Part shown: piece after piece, positions 35,326 to 47,237 of the stretch
How the letters are laid out: every line of letters begins with the position of its first letter
How positions within the stretch are numbered: position 1 is the first letter of the stretch
Assembly: GCA_963971225.1 (NCBI GenBank)
Contig: OZ020268.1
Coordinates: 58,837,900 to 58,901,899, forward strand
Reading direction: 5' to 3'
DNA: 64,000 bases
Source: Melieria omissa
Lineage: Eukaryota; Arthropoda; Insecta; Diptera; Ulidiidae
Position numbers and translations under genes: made by a program
Notes under the pieces: generated by a model
Told to the model about the DNA's origin: nothing
Seen by the model: the letters and a program-made list of their open reading frames with translations, nothing else
Databases searched by the model: none

Positions 35326-36113
35326 GCAGTGTTTGTTGTTATAAATTTAAGCAGAGTAGAATTGGCAGCAATGGATGCTGCATGGGCATTTATAGCATCA
35401 ACAATTGCCGCAGACCAGCTGAACTTGACCGGACCGGACTGGCCGGGTTGGATCGTCTCGTATAATTTGGCTGGATAGCTGATATGGCGGCTGTGGCCAG
35501 CAGCTATCCGCCGCAGCTTTCTCACAGTTCAAAACTGGTGCAGAATTTCTAAAGATTTACTCTCGTTTGGCAAAAGGATATCTGGGCAGCTGCGGAACTT
35601 GAGCATTGGAGTATGAGAATAAAAATTGAAATTTCCGGAAAATTTGCAATTTAATGCAGAAATTTGCTTTGGCGGGGCCGAAAGTGCAACAATGGACAAA
35701 GGCATTTTTTATGTATTTATAACTAAAATTGTGTGCTGCGGTGAATTGCTGACAATCAAAGTTTTCTCAGATTAAAAGATGAAACAATGGAAGGAACCGG
35801 AACTGGCTCCCGTTCGCCATTTGCAGTTTGCAGTAAATCAAAATAACGGAAATCTGAATCGTTCAAATTTAGCTACACAGCGCGGCACAGTGCGAACACT
35901 TGACGTTTGAAATTTATCTCGTTGCCTGAGTCGACGGAAGTGCTGATTTGGCATCACTGCGTTTCATTTCAAAAGTTTAGTGCTGCCAAGTTCTAATGTA
36001 TTAGTAAATTTTGTAATTTAAATACGTCTATTAAAATCATTAAATTCCAAATTTTAAACAAAGTCGAGTCTCTAAAGTGATCCAAATTATTTGTATGATA
36101 TATTTTATTTAAA
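35326..36113. other. Gene-free host segment
   Basis: This is unremarkable AT-rich sequence between a MITE and a LINE insertion. Confidence 0.5.
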
Positions 36114-36125
36114 TTTGAATATATT

Positions 36126-38465
36126 ATTATTATTATTATTGATGGGGATGATGCACCGCGACCTGTAAATCTATTGTGCCCCCTTCTTGGACTTAACAAA
36201 CTGTCAGTAAGTCCGACATCCAGGAGGAATTTTAATATGCTTCCTACACCTCTGGATATCAAGTGCCTGGCATAAGATGGTCCCCCAGGTGTTTCTTTCT
36301 TTTATGCATGAGTACTGGGCACTCTCGTAGTATATGTAATGCAGTCTCATTTTCCTGCAAGCAGAACCTGCAATACCCGTTTTCACGGATTCCTAGTTTG
36401 GCCAGATGATAATTCAGTCTGCAGTGCCCTGTTAGCATTCCCGTGATAATCCTTAGATTATTCTTTGATAGGATCATGCAATCCTCGAATCTTTTCCTAT
36501 TGTAGGACCCGATAAACATTTTGGAATGCTTTAGACCTGGTAGATTTTCCCAGTATTGAGTCCTTCTGGTTATCTCGTACTTTCTCGTTAGGATAAAAGA
36601 AGCTCCTTTTCCCAATCCACAAAAGGGTTCAGGTGTGGAAGCTCCCCTCCTTGCCAGTTCGTCGGCCCGTTCGTTTCCTTCAATGCCAGCGTGCCCCGGA
36701 ACCCAAAGTACCCATACCTGGTTGTAACGGCCAAGTTCGTTTAGCTTCTCAAGGCACTCCAAAACCAGTTTCGAGGACACCTGATAGGATCTAAGAGCCT
36801 TGATAGCCGCCTGGCTGTCGGAGAGGATAGCAATCTTCCGGTTCTGGTATCTTCTCGCCACATTAAAATAAGCACACCTTTCAATGGCGTATATATCCGC
36901 CTGGAAGATAGTGGTGTGTTTTCCCGTAGGTTCCGAGTATCTTATCCTCGGCCCGTACACGCCTATCCCGGTACCCTCCTCCGTTAAGGAGCCGTCTGTG
37001 TACCAGGAAATCATATGCTGGTCTTTCAGATACGTTTCCGGTATACCTACCCAGTTCCTTTTGTTGCTAAGTTCAGTTTTAAATCTTTTGATAAAACTGA
37101 ACTTTAATGAGATTGTGTCCCTCAGTATTGCAATGTCAGGATACTGATTCGTAAGAGTATCAATCCTCTTACGGCTCAGGAAGCCCTCATTCCCGATATT
37201 TATGTCAGTCATCCGTAGAAGAGCCCTCTTCGCCTGGGTCTGTATGTGTAAGTGAAGAGGTGTTAGTTCAAGAAGAACCTCTAAGGATGCTGTTGGACAC
37301 GTGCCAGTCTTTGTAGCTTGCTGAGCGCCTTGATGGTGGTTGGTTGGCTGGTCTTGTTTACCCAGACAGCTGAACCATACGTTATCATAGGCCTCGCGAT
37401 CGCCGTGTAGATCCATCTCAGAATAGTTGGAGTGCAACCCCAACTTTTGCCTGCTATGGACCTACAGGTCATGAAGACCCTGGTGGCTTTCCTTATCGTT
37501 TCCTCCAAGTGTCCTTTCCAGAGTAGTTTTTGATCTAGTATAACTCCTAGATATTTCACCTCCTTCTAGAATTCAAGCTCTATCCCATCCAAATGGATTG
37601 GCCTAAGAGCGTCAAGTTTATATCTTCTAGTAAATGGTACAATAGTGGTCTTCGCCGGGTTTATATTCAGCCCCACCTTTGTGCACCAATTCTTGGTTAA
37701 CCTTAGTCCTAAGGTTATCCTATCCCGCAGGGTATCTTCAAATGTCCCCCTGCACAGGATAACAATGTCATCCGCATAACCCTGGACCGTTAGGCCAGCT
37801 TTAGTCAGCTCCTGTAACAGGTCATCAACCACGAGACTCCACAGAAGTGGGGATAGTACTCCTCCCTGTGGACAGCCCCTGGTTGTGTTAGCTATTACTA
37901 GGCCGCCCGTACTAGTCTGTATCTCCACCATCCTAGTAGCGAGCATACTGTGTATCCAACGTCTTAGAGGGTTTGTCAGGCTCCTTCTGATTAGAGAATT
38001 GTCTATAACTTCATGAGAGGTGTTATCGAAAGCCCCCTCTATATCCAGAAAGGCACATAGAGCCATTTCCTTCTCTTCTAGACTTTCCTGAATCTCACTT
38101 GTCAGCTGGTATAGAGAAGTTTCGGTGTCCTGCCCGATATGCATGCTGACCCGATATGAAGTGTGAGGAGGACTGTCAGCCTTACATAATTGTCCACTAC
38201 CTTCTCTAGAGTTTTCAGTACAAATGAAGTAAGGCAAATTGGTCTGAAAGATTTCGGGTGAAGCGGATCCTTCTTCCCGGCCTTCGGTATAAAGACCACC
38301 TTGGCCTTTCTCCAGGCTTCTGGTATATATCCCAGTGCCATACTGGCTCTAGTTATCTTCACGAGATGATGTCTGATAAGACACATCCCTTTCTGTAGTA
38401 GGGCCGGAAAGATGTCGTCCGGTCCAGGTGACTTCAGTGGTTTAAAGGTGTTCACCGCCCACTGC
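36126..38465 (-). mobile_element. 5'-truncated non-LTR retrotransposon (LOA/I-group type)
   Basis: The insertion is bounded by a 12-bp TSD TTTGAATATATT (36114-36125 and 38466-38477). On the minus strand it begins abruptly inside the reverse transcriptase and ends in a (TAA/AAT)n tail read as five ATT units at 36126-36140, the 3' tail style of I/LOA LINEs. Truncation at the 5' end with a TSD is the mark of target-primed reverse transcription. It carries RT and RNase H, both broken. Confidence 0.9.
36259..38455 (-). pseudogene. LINE reverse transcriptase-RNase H polyprotein (broken)
   Basis: In order: RT entry block KSPGPDDIFPALLQKG and VFIPKAGKKD; after a frameshift (38102-38237), the palm motif CAFLDIEGAFDNTS, the GCPQGGVLSPLLW block and catalytic YADD in VQGYADDIVILC; then KYLGVILDQKLLW (thumb). 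RNase H follows with WYTDGSLTEEGTG, FQADIYAIERCAYF, LSDSQAAIKAL and WVPGHAGIEGNERADELA, then the CCHC-like tail CRFCLQENETALHILRECP. An in-frame TAG sits at 37566-37568, and a second frameshift near 37310 separates the thumb from the RNase H part. The LDIEGAFDN form points to the LOA clade (inference). The endonuclease and ORF1 are absent through truncation. Confidence 0.9.
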
Positions 38466-39615
38466 TTTGAATATATTTATATATAATTTTATATCAAAAC
38501 CATAACCACTTATCCCACAATTTGTTTACGCTTTATATATTTAGGGCCAATTTTTCAGTGCGACTTGAACTCAGTTTCTAGTTTAAACTTAGTTTAAAAG
38601 TAAAATCGAATTTGTCAGTCATGTTTGGCTGAAGTTTAAACTCAGTTTAAACGCCCATCCCGGCAGGTTTAACTAAGTTTAAACTGTCAACAGCTTCTGG
38701 CAGTTCATTTATTTTGGAAATTTCAAAATCCTTCTTCTGTTTTGTGCAGTTCTTGCTTGTCGTCAGCTAAATTCTTTTTCTGCACTTTTTTAGATTCTTA
38801 TACTTTATGCAAGAAGACATTCGATTTTCCGAGAAATTTGAAGAAAAATTTGCGCTCCCTTTGATTATTTTGAATGTTTTTGATAAAATACCATATTTGA
38901 GCGCAAAGAATTTATTTACAAATGACAATCAAAACAAAGGAAAATTATTATCTAAATAAAAATAATGCCGGTACTGCCACACTCAAATGACAAATATTTG
39001 CTCCAGTTAAACTAGCACTGAAAAACTGCTTTGTCGTTTAAACTTAGTTTAACTTTAATACATGTGACAGACCAGAGACCTAAAATAATTATTATCCATA
39101 TTATTGGGAATAAAAAATTGACAAAAATTCCCAATAAGAAATTTTTTACGTCGCCTAAAACTATTATTATGTAATTAATATTTTTGAGTTGCATAATAAC
39201 TCTTATAAGTAATAAGTATATTTTTCGTTGTCGATAATTATTATTTTGGGATTTTTGTTTTTTACATTGCTTCATAACTTTTATTTATGCCTTTTTTAAT
39301 TTACGTTACCGATAACTATTATTTTGAGAGGTTTTTTTTTACGTTGCTTCATAACTTTTATTTATGACTTTTTTTTAATTTATTTTATTATTATTATTAT
39401 TTATTTATATTGTATTATTATTTTATTTTTTTAAATTTATTTTTTTTAAGTCATAAATAAAAGTTATGAGACAACGTAAATAAAAAGATCCCAAAATAAT
39501 AATTATCGAGAATGAAAAAACTATTTATTTCTCATAACAGTTATTATGCAACGTAAGAATTAAGTGTCGTAAATAATAATTATAATCAACAAATAAAATT
39601 TATGTTGCATTGTAA

Positions 39616-40396
39616 GGGCCGTTTTCTCATCTTCCCGTTAAAGTGACCGGTAGCTAAAGTGAACTTTAGCTAAAGGTCACTTTAAAGTGGCCGGTAAATA
39701 TTTTACGTTTTCTCATCTTCCTGATAAATATAAATTTAACAGGTCTGATTTTTTGGCATCACTGGTCAGCATTGGGCAGCACTTGGCGGCGCAATCAGCT
39801 GTTTGTGAAAAATTATAATTATTTTTGAAGGAAAAAATAAAAATTTTTCCTGGCAAAATCATGTTGATGCTTTTACTGCCAAATGGGGCGTGTCCCGACG
39901 TTGGAAATCGTTGAGGGACAAGTTTGACAGCTTGAAGCGTAAGTCCAAGCTGGAACTTGCAGCGCAGAAGAGCGAGACGTATCGCACAGGTGGCGGCCCA
40001 GCAGCGATTGGACATGTCAGCAGTGCAAAGCAGTGAAATAGTCCAATTGGCTGTTATATGTTATATTTGCCGCATTTTGTGACTCCGTACTTTCAAAAGC
40101 GTCTTCCACTGCATGAATTTAAGAAACACGCCTATTTTCCATACCGAAAGATCTCAAATTCAAATTTCATTTCAAATTGTAATTTCATTATCAGCTGTTT
40201 TTTGTTTGTAAACAAACATATGCATGTACTTGGCACCATTTCCACTTAAAGTTCACTTTAAAGTTTAACAGGCACTCAATCCTCCCGGTAAATTTTATCG
40301 GGAGGATAGCTTAACGGGCAGATGAGAAAACGAAAATGCGTTTATCGGCCCGTTAAAGTGAACTTTAAAGTTAACGGGAAGATGAGAAAACGGCCC
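39616..40396 (+). mobile_element. PIF/Harbinger-like element (inner)
   Basis: The TIR GGGCCGTTTTCTCATCTTCC is present at both ends, flanked by TAA (39613-39615, 40397-40399). Comparison with hAT copy C shows the target sequence was TTGTAATAG before insertion. It carries a Myb-like domain fragment typical of the second gene of this superfamily. Confidence 0.9.
39851..40036 (+). pseudogene. Harbinger Myb/SANT-like protein fragment
   Basis: The plus-strand frame reads WQNHVDAFTAKWGV, RRWKSLRDKFDSLKRKSKLE and then SETYRTGGGPAA before TGA at 40034-40036. The W-x-x-LR-x-K-F-x-x-LKRK-x-K pattern closing with Y.TGGGP is the trihelix/Myb-SANT domain of the DNA-binding partner protein that Harbinger elements encode next to the transposase (family knowledge). 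The N-terminal part of the domain is lost in AT-rich sequence and no start is credible. Confidence 0.75.
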
Positions 40397-41530
40397 TAAT
40401 AGTTACATTGCAATTTATTTCTTAAAAAACTTATAATAGTTAAATCCCTGTGACAGACATGAACTATCCTACTACATGTCTGTCACAGGTATAACAATAC
40501 CATGGTAAAGTTATCATAGTATTCTAATTACTAGGTACGGTGACTGCCATAACTTGGTAAATTATTTGTAGTAATTTTTGACAGTTTGAATATAAAAACA
40601 TTCTCAAATGTAAACAATACGAACATTTCTAAGTGCATTAATTTCAAACAACGCAACAATTTTTTGCATTAAAAAGGAGGCAATGAGGAAGGATTGGTAA
40701 TTACTGCGTACATGAAAAACAAACGAAATAGAGTGCTTGAGATATACACGTTTTTCTTTTTTTTCCATTAAAAAAAAATTTTTCTTCTTTTCAATTTTTT
40801 GGAATGAACTTTTTCTGCCTGTCAAAATCAGATTTTTAGCTGTGTTCAGTAGGTTCGAATATGTGTTTGGTGAAATACCACATAAATACGAGGTAGCCGA
40901 ACAAAGTATTGTTACTAGCTAAATACTAGGTTGCTCACGTAGCATTTAGCTGGTATTTGGTGACACACATTCGGTAGTTACTCGAGTCGTAGTAACAATA
41001 CTAGATGTCTGTCACGGGTATGGGTTTAAACTCGCACTGAAAAATTGGCCCTTAGTGACTTATGATTTCCTGCGTTTATTTAGTATTCGGTTCATTTCGT
41101 TCTATTCTTTATTGGTCAGAAAAGGGCGAAATGTGCTCTAATGTAACTGACATTTACTTGATTGTTTTGCATACATTTTGAATAAATAAAAATAAATAAT
41201 TCAAACTCTAAAGATATACGTTTCCAAAAATATTCGGAAGGTCTTTCAAATTAATAACAAAAAATCACTTTAAACTACTTCAGTTAAATCATCTCAAAAG
41301 CACACAATGCAGCTGTAAACACGTTGAGTTGGCAGCATTGTGCAGCTCACAAGAACTGTGCCGCACTGAAAGATAACGTCTACATTATCTATGCGTCATT
41401 GCATTGTTTACTCAGCTGTTAGCAGACTTTCGTTAAAAACGCATGCTCGCAAATTCAAAAGTGGTGCCACACGTTTGAATAATATTTCAATCAGAATCAA
41501 AACAACGTATGTATGTACAACTATTTAGAC

Positions 41531-41723
41531 CAGAGGTGCCCATGCCCTATGCTCTCGTTGCTCATTTGTTTTTGTAAATGCTCTTCAGCATAGGCTGAGG
41601 ATGCCTGTTCCTCATTTGTTTTGTAAATGATCGTCGGCATAAGCATTTTAGTATACACACAGCACAGTATGCTTTGTATGTATTGGTGTTTGCTCTTCCA
41701 TAAGAAGGTTTTGGGCACCCCTG
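41531..41723. mobile_element. 193-bp hAT MITE
   Basis: The ends CAGAGGTGCCCATGCCC and CAGGGGTGCCCAAAACC (inverse of the right end) lie between a perfect 8-bp TSD ATTTAGAC (41523-41530, 41724-41731). CAGGGGT..CCCA-type ends are common in hAT elements. Confidence 0.9.
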
Positions 41724-41734
41724 ATTTAGACGTT

Positions 41735-44700
41735 GTGAAGTAAAACTTCTCAGACTCTGAAAATTAAAAGTATACGAAATATAATTTATCCAGAAGCGCT
41801 CAAAAGCGATTTTGTCGTCTACATAATTAGTAGCCTTGAAACCTTAGAACTTTCTGCACTTCCAGACATTTTATTTCAATTTCAGAGGCCGAGTTCGAGT
41901 CAAGGCGATTCGCTTTTAAAAAAAACCTACAGTACATGGATTCCCTGTTCTCTGTTGTTACTGGCAAATTACCCAAATTTTCTATTTTCTGTTGCTGTTC
42001 GTTCTTAACGCTCAAAGAGTCAACAATTTACACAGAAAAATGTTAAATTCCAATTATATCAAAAATTTAAAAATATGTGCTTTCAAGTTTAAAATTGTGT
42101 GGTCCATACAGCTACTTCAACCTGAACTCAGACCAGACACAATTTTTGTCCGAACTTCATCCGGCTTCTCAGCATCTGCTGCACAAAATTGTCTGCCCGC
42201 GGACTGTGTTTTCCCACAATCTGGCAACTTGACAATGCTTTTTGAAAGCTCTTGGCCAGTATTGCTGCGTCGGATAGCCGATGCGTCTCCGCCTCCATTT
42301 CAGGGTCCTTTCACGGCACAAATGTTGGAGCAAACTTCAATTTGTGGCTTGCCTGGCTGCATTCTGATGTATTTTTCTTGGCGTTTGAGGTAACTAAAAA
42401 CAATTATGTGCTTTCGAACGTTGCCTTTTTGTTTCGTTAACATTCAGAAAAGGTAAATGGCACCGAGTCCCAACGAATTGATTTAACCAGTGTTGGTGGT
42501 TGTTACCAACAAACGCTGTAAAGCTCTGTTCGACACAACACTATGTGAGAATTTGTTTCAGCAAGCAGTGACTTTTGCTCGCCTGTCAAAGCGAACTTTA
42601 CTTTTTTTGATTTTTCGCACATCGCGCTGGTTTTTTCGTACGTTCAGTCTGTTTGGCAATCTCGTGTGCGCTCTTACTGCTGCTGGTTGACGGCTTCCTT
42701 TCCAACGAGCCATAATACAAATTTCTTTTCTGCTCCGGTGCAAGGAATTGTAACGGACGTGCCAACAATTTTTTACATAAAAATCATCAATCCAATCTTT
42801 ATTTCGTCGGGAAAAATTTCTGATTGGAAGTAAACAGACTCTTCAGCAGCGTTTCTGTAAACAAAAAAATGTCGATTTATCGTATTACTCCGCGCAGCTT
42901 TGCAGGGATACAGGTGAGTGCAGTGTATTCGTAGCCGAAGTGTAGCAGAGCGAGGGGATGCAATGCGAATGGATTGAATATCCGAAAGACGGGGCGAAGC
43001 GAGTGGAACGTGAAAAGGGTCGAGGGGCCGTGCATGCGGCTGTTGTGCAAATGCCGAGCGAAGAGGAAAACTGGCAAATTTAATTTCGGAAAAAGCAGAA
43101 CTCCTGGTGAATTTTTCGTGCCGAATTGCGCGTGGAGCATGTGTCTGGCGAGTGCAGCCATCTGCCGCGAGTGCCTTTTAAGGCGCGTTGGCGTTGTCGG
43201 TGGACCTGCTGCTGTTGCTAGTGGAGTAGTCACTGCCGAAGTGGTTCCCCACGCGTGCGTGTGTGTGTATGTTAAGCGTTAAATGTGCTGCTGTTTCACT
43301 TTTTGCTACCCTCGTGTTCAACTCCGGGCCGACAAGTCGCGCTTTTTTGCACAACTCCCTGTTCAACCCTCTCCACCCAATGCCTCGCCGGCAGTGGGTT
43401 GTGGGCTGTGGGAAATACACATCGCCGTCGTCGTCGCAACGTGGTAACGGTAGCGCGGCTTGATGACCTCCGCTCTCCGGCACACACGCGCGCTCTCTTC
43501 CGCTGCTGTCGTAGTCGCTCCCGCGCTGCTGGCGTTGGCGCTTTTTGTGTGCGCGCTGCCAGCAACGCTAACTTTCTGGGCTGCAGCTGTGCAAGATAGA
43601 AGGAAAAAAAAAATCGAATAGTTATGTGCTGTGTGAAATGCTGCTGTCGTGATTAGGCCCCCAAAACGCACACAAGAAACTAAGAAATACGTAATGAGAC
43701 CGCAAGAAGCAGATGCGCTAAAAATGTTCTCGGCCATTACATAATCTCGTAAAAAAAGACACCAAGCAGCATTGCTCGCGCTCGACAGTGCCGCTGCACG
43801 CCCACCGGCTGTTGCGGGTGACGCGGAAAGAGTCGAAAGAGTCCAAACTTCAAAGGGATCGCGGCTCAAGTTTATTGAACTCGCCCACACTCCCTTTGGC
43901 AGTTAAGACCCGATGATGGGCCCCAAAAACTGCTGCGTTGGGTTACGTTGTTGGCAGTTTATTTCTTGTATTTGCATTTGTTTTTGTTGTTTCTCCTGAT
44001 ATTTTAAGGTTGTTTGCTTTGTTGCTAATTTTGGAACATTCCAATTTGGTTGGCATTTATTTGGACTTATGGCCGCAGGCTCTTCATTGGGCACCTGCAC
44101 TCGTTGTTTCTTTTCAATTGAAATATTGTTTATTTGCTAAATTTCACGCTTATCGGCAGCCATTTCTCTACGGTGGCGCATTTATCTTTATGACGGGTTG
44201 GCGCAATTCACTGGCAATGGCCCGCCACCCTTCTAGCCACAATTGCCCACTTGAGATTCCATTATCTGTCACGGGTGTTAATAGCCCATAACACCCACTC
44301 TTACGCCGCACTGTCGCGTTTCCTTGTAAGCCCCTAATGGGACAATGGCAGAGATTAGGGAAAACATATTGCAAAAATGTGGTTTTTTCATTCAATTCGA
44401 TTCGATTATGAACAAAAGAAAATTTATAAAAAGCGAACGCAGGGTTTTTGGCGAGCGATTTCGAAGCTACAATATTTAACTTTCAGACCACTTCGCACTT
44501 AACTTTTAAATCATTTATATGAAATTGTCTTCTAGTTAATTTTGTGAGTACTTCTATTCAAAGACTGTCAAAAGTAGACAACGTTCAGCTGACTTTCGTT
44601 GACATCTCAGCGTCACACCTCATTTCCATAGTGGTATTCTACTTCTTTGCCGCCAACCAGAATTGAGTGTCTGGCCTTAGAACAATTTACTGCTTCATTA

Positions 44701-46414
44701 TCTGCAAAGAAAAATATTGCAAGTGAATATTGTATCTTTGACTGAATTAATGCGGCCATTGATTTGAACGATTTTTGAATTTTGTTTAAATCAAAATTAT
44801 TTGCAACAGTTTTGTGCAGAAACTTAGACAATATTCGAATCTGTTCAAATTTATTTGGCTGGAGTTTGAAACTTTTATCATTGGTCAATTGAAATCTTTG
44901 TCCCACTGTGTTGCCCACTGTTATCTAACCACAGCGAAAGCAAAATCGTTTCGGTGGAGAGTCGTTTGTTAATGTCAAAACTAAAATTGCAACAACAACG
45001 ACAGCTAAACACAACTTTTTACGAAATGCATGGAATGTGCAATGCTTTGAAACTGACAAAAAAACCCAATAAGCAAGGAAAGAAAACGAGCGGGACGAGC
45101 AGAAAGAAGGTCGTGCATACATATTTAGCTGAGTGCGGCAGCAAATCGCAAACAGCAAACAGCAATCAATACACATCTGCCAAGTTTTGTGTTATGTAAA
45201 TGTGGGTTAACACCGTTGCAAAATGGATATAAAACAAAACTGGAAGAAACAATAGGGAAAAAAGCAATGGCCTCATGAAATCAACACAACACAGACTGCG
45301 AAATGCAGAAAGTGGTTGAGGGAGGCAGCGGGCATGTGACATTACAACGCGTGACGACAGGAGGCCGCTTGCTTTTGGAAAACTAGTCATGGAGCTGTTG
45401 AACACGTAGACGAGTTGAACGAATTCTATTGATTTTTGTTTCATCTTCCCAACACGACACAGACAGACGGGCCTCCAAGACAACATTGAACAATCGTTAA
45501 TTGAATGTACATATTTTGTTGTTGTTGTGGTACTATATACTGCGGGATTTCACTATTTAATTGTTTTCTTATAAGCAATGCTGGGAATGAACAGGAAGAC
45601 GGGTGGGGGTAAACGAGCACGTAAACATTGGACAGGTTAAGGACTTTATTTGTCTGTTGATTTTACTTATATTTTTTTTATTTTTTGTTATATTCAACGC
45701 TTGGGGTACATGTGACGAATCGAGTGTGGAATCAACATCCAAAGAAACCCTAGTGGCAAAATGTATTTATTTGAGGTCTTCTATTTGTCTTTTGTGTGAC
45801 ATTTTTTCTACGCCGCTGTCTACAAATTATTACATTTTAATAACAAAAATATAAAATGAGTCAAATATTTTCTTACTTTTATATTGTTTCTGCTTCAAAT
45901 TTTTGTTCGCCGCTATGTCAAAATTATTAGACTTTAGGAAACGAGAGTTCATATTTTCTTTTAGTAAGAAAAAAAACTTTTCTGATCAGAAGCAAAATCA
46001 AAAGTAAAAATAAAAAATAGATAAACAATTAGTCAAAAATAAAAAATATATATAAACATTTCAAACATAAAAATATATAAAAAAAAATTTTAAATGACAA
46101 AAAAGAGTATTAGCTTAATATTTAATTATTTTATTCTAATGTTTCTGAAAAAGTAGCTCAAAAAATACTGAAAATGACAAATTTTTGAAAACAAAGTCAT
46201 TAAAAAAACCCTACTTATAAAGAATTTTATTAATAAATAAATCTTAATGTGAATCAAACAAATGTCAAGCAGGAAATTTGTTGAGGCCATTTTGATAAAT
46301 ATGTAAAAGTATTCATTTGTGTCTAGAAACTGTTTGCTTTGCCGTTAAATATGAATAGATATTGCATTTATTTAATTGGAGTTTTCTATAGTTGTTGTTT
46401 AAAAAAACAATTTT
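41735..46414. other. Host segment, no confirmed gene
   Basis: 42850-43890 is a GC-rich island, open on both strands in several frames (longest 175 codons), with GT runs near 43257. It may be a host promoter or first-exon region, since a candidate start plus splice donor lies at 42869-42913. 44400-46414 is AT-rich and unremarkable. Confidence 0.4.
42869..42913 (+). CDS. Candidate first coding exon (tentative)
   Basis: The context ACAAAAAAATG opens 15 codons (MSIYRITPRSFAGIQ) that run straight into CAG|GTGAGTG, a consensus splice donor in phase 0. It sits at the upstream edge of a GC-rich island, as a fly first exon might. I do not recognise the peptide, and no downstream exon is identified in the window, so chance is quite possible. 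Confidence 0.2.
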
Positions 46415-46418
46415 TTAA

Positions 46419-46672
46419 GGGGGTCCTCTACTCCTCGCGGTTTCGAAAAATCGATTTTTTTTTTCGCATAATTTCAATCTATATGTATCTGAGAATACGC
46501 CACAGAAAGGATTCCGTGAAAATCACATTTCTTTGCATGTTGCTGGGAACCGAAAGGTACGCGTCCCCTGCAAGTTATACAACGTAATTTATCTTTAAAC
46601 GCGTTTTCCCGAAAGTAGTGTTTTTTTGGCTGAAAAATCGATTTTTCGAAACCGCGAGAGTAGAGGACCCCC
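46419..46672. mobile_element. 254-bp piggyBac-type MITE
   Basis: The inverted ends GGGGGTCCTCTACTC continue (with one small insertion) into CGCGGTTTCGAAAAATCG and are flanked by TTAA (46415-46418, 46673-46676). The TTAA target and G-run ends fit piggyBac mobilisation. Confidence 0.75.
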
Positions 46673-46679
46673 TTAAATT

Positions 46680-47229
46680 AAAGATATCTTTTCTTATTAG
46701 GTGCAATAAAAACAAAATAAATATAAAAAACAATTTTTTAAGGTAAATAATAAAATAAATATAAAAAATAACTTAATTAAAAAAAATTAGTGACAATGTT
46801 ATGAGTAAAAAGATAAATAAACAAAAAGGAAATAAAAAAGATTTTATTACTTATACAAAATAATTACATGTTTCCGTTTTTTGTTTCATGTTTTTACAAA
46901 CAGTTTTACATAGTTATTTCATATTTTTAATTATATTTTGTTCACTTTGATCTATTTAATTTTTGTTATTTTTATGCGCATTTTTATTTTAATTTTTCTA
47001 ATATTATTTTTGTTTGTTGTTACAATTTAATTATTTAAATGTATTTGTATTTGTATTAAATTGTTTTTTTCTTTCTTTTGTACTTGGATATCTATTCGAT
47101 TTGTATTATTTTTATTTTGTTCAAAAATAATTGTTTTTTGCAAAATTTTGTATTTTTGTTTTTCAAGTATTAATCATTAAATTATGTTTTCGTTATAATT
47201 ACTTTTAAAATTATCTTTTATATTTTTAT
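46680..47229. other. Very AT-rich spacer
   Basis: Almost pure A/T sequence with no gene or repeat boundary visible. Confidence 0.5.
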
Positions 47230-47237
47230 ATTGTGCA

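Larger units (their letters stand above)
39073..40450. mobile_element. AT-rich hAT MITE, copy B (interrupted)
   Basis: It starts CAGAGACCTAAAATAATTAT, ends AGTTAAATCCCTG, and has a perfect 8-bp TSD TGACAGAC (39065-39072, 40451-40458). The interior has the same TTACGTTGC/TCATAACTTTTATTTATGA phrases as copies A and C. A Harbinger element splits it at 39616-40396. Confidence 0.9.
38544..41051. mobile_element. PIF/Harbinger-like non-autonomous element (outer)
   Basis: The perfect TIR GGGCCAATTTTTCAGTGCGA is present at both ends and flanked by TTA (38541-38543, 41052-41054), the GGGCC end and TWA target of PIF/Harbinger. The left interior repeats GTTTAAACTTAGTTTAAA-type palindromes. A hAT MITE is inserted inside it. 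ATGTCTGTCAC recurs at about 40476 and 41005. No transposase is seen. Confidence 0.85.

Noticed and set aside
40475..41021. A further element bounded by ATGTCTGTCAC direct repeats
   Set aside because: The sequence between the repeats has no inverted termini, so the repeats alone do not define a transposon.
43363..43890. 175-codon minus-strand ORF
   Set aside because: Lies in a CpG-rich island with competing open frames on the other strand; Ala/Ser/Thr-rich with no motif.
44613..44918. 101-codon minus-strand ORF
   Set aside because: No recognisable domain, no repeat context and no splice signals; length is within chance for AT-rich DNA.
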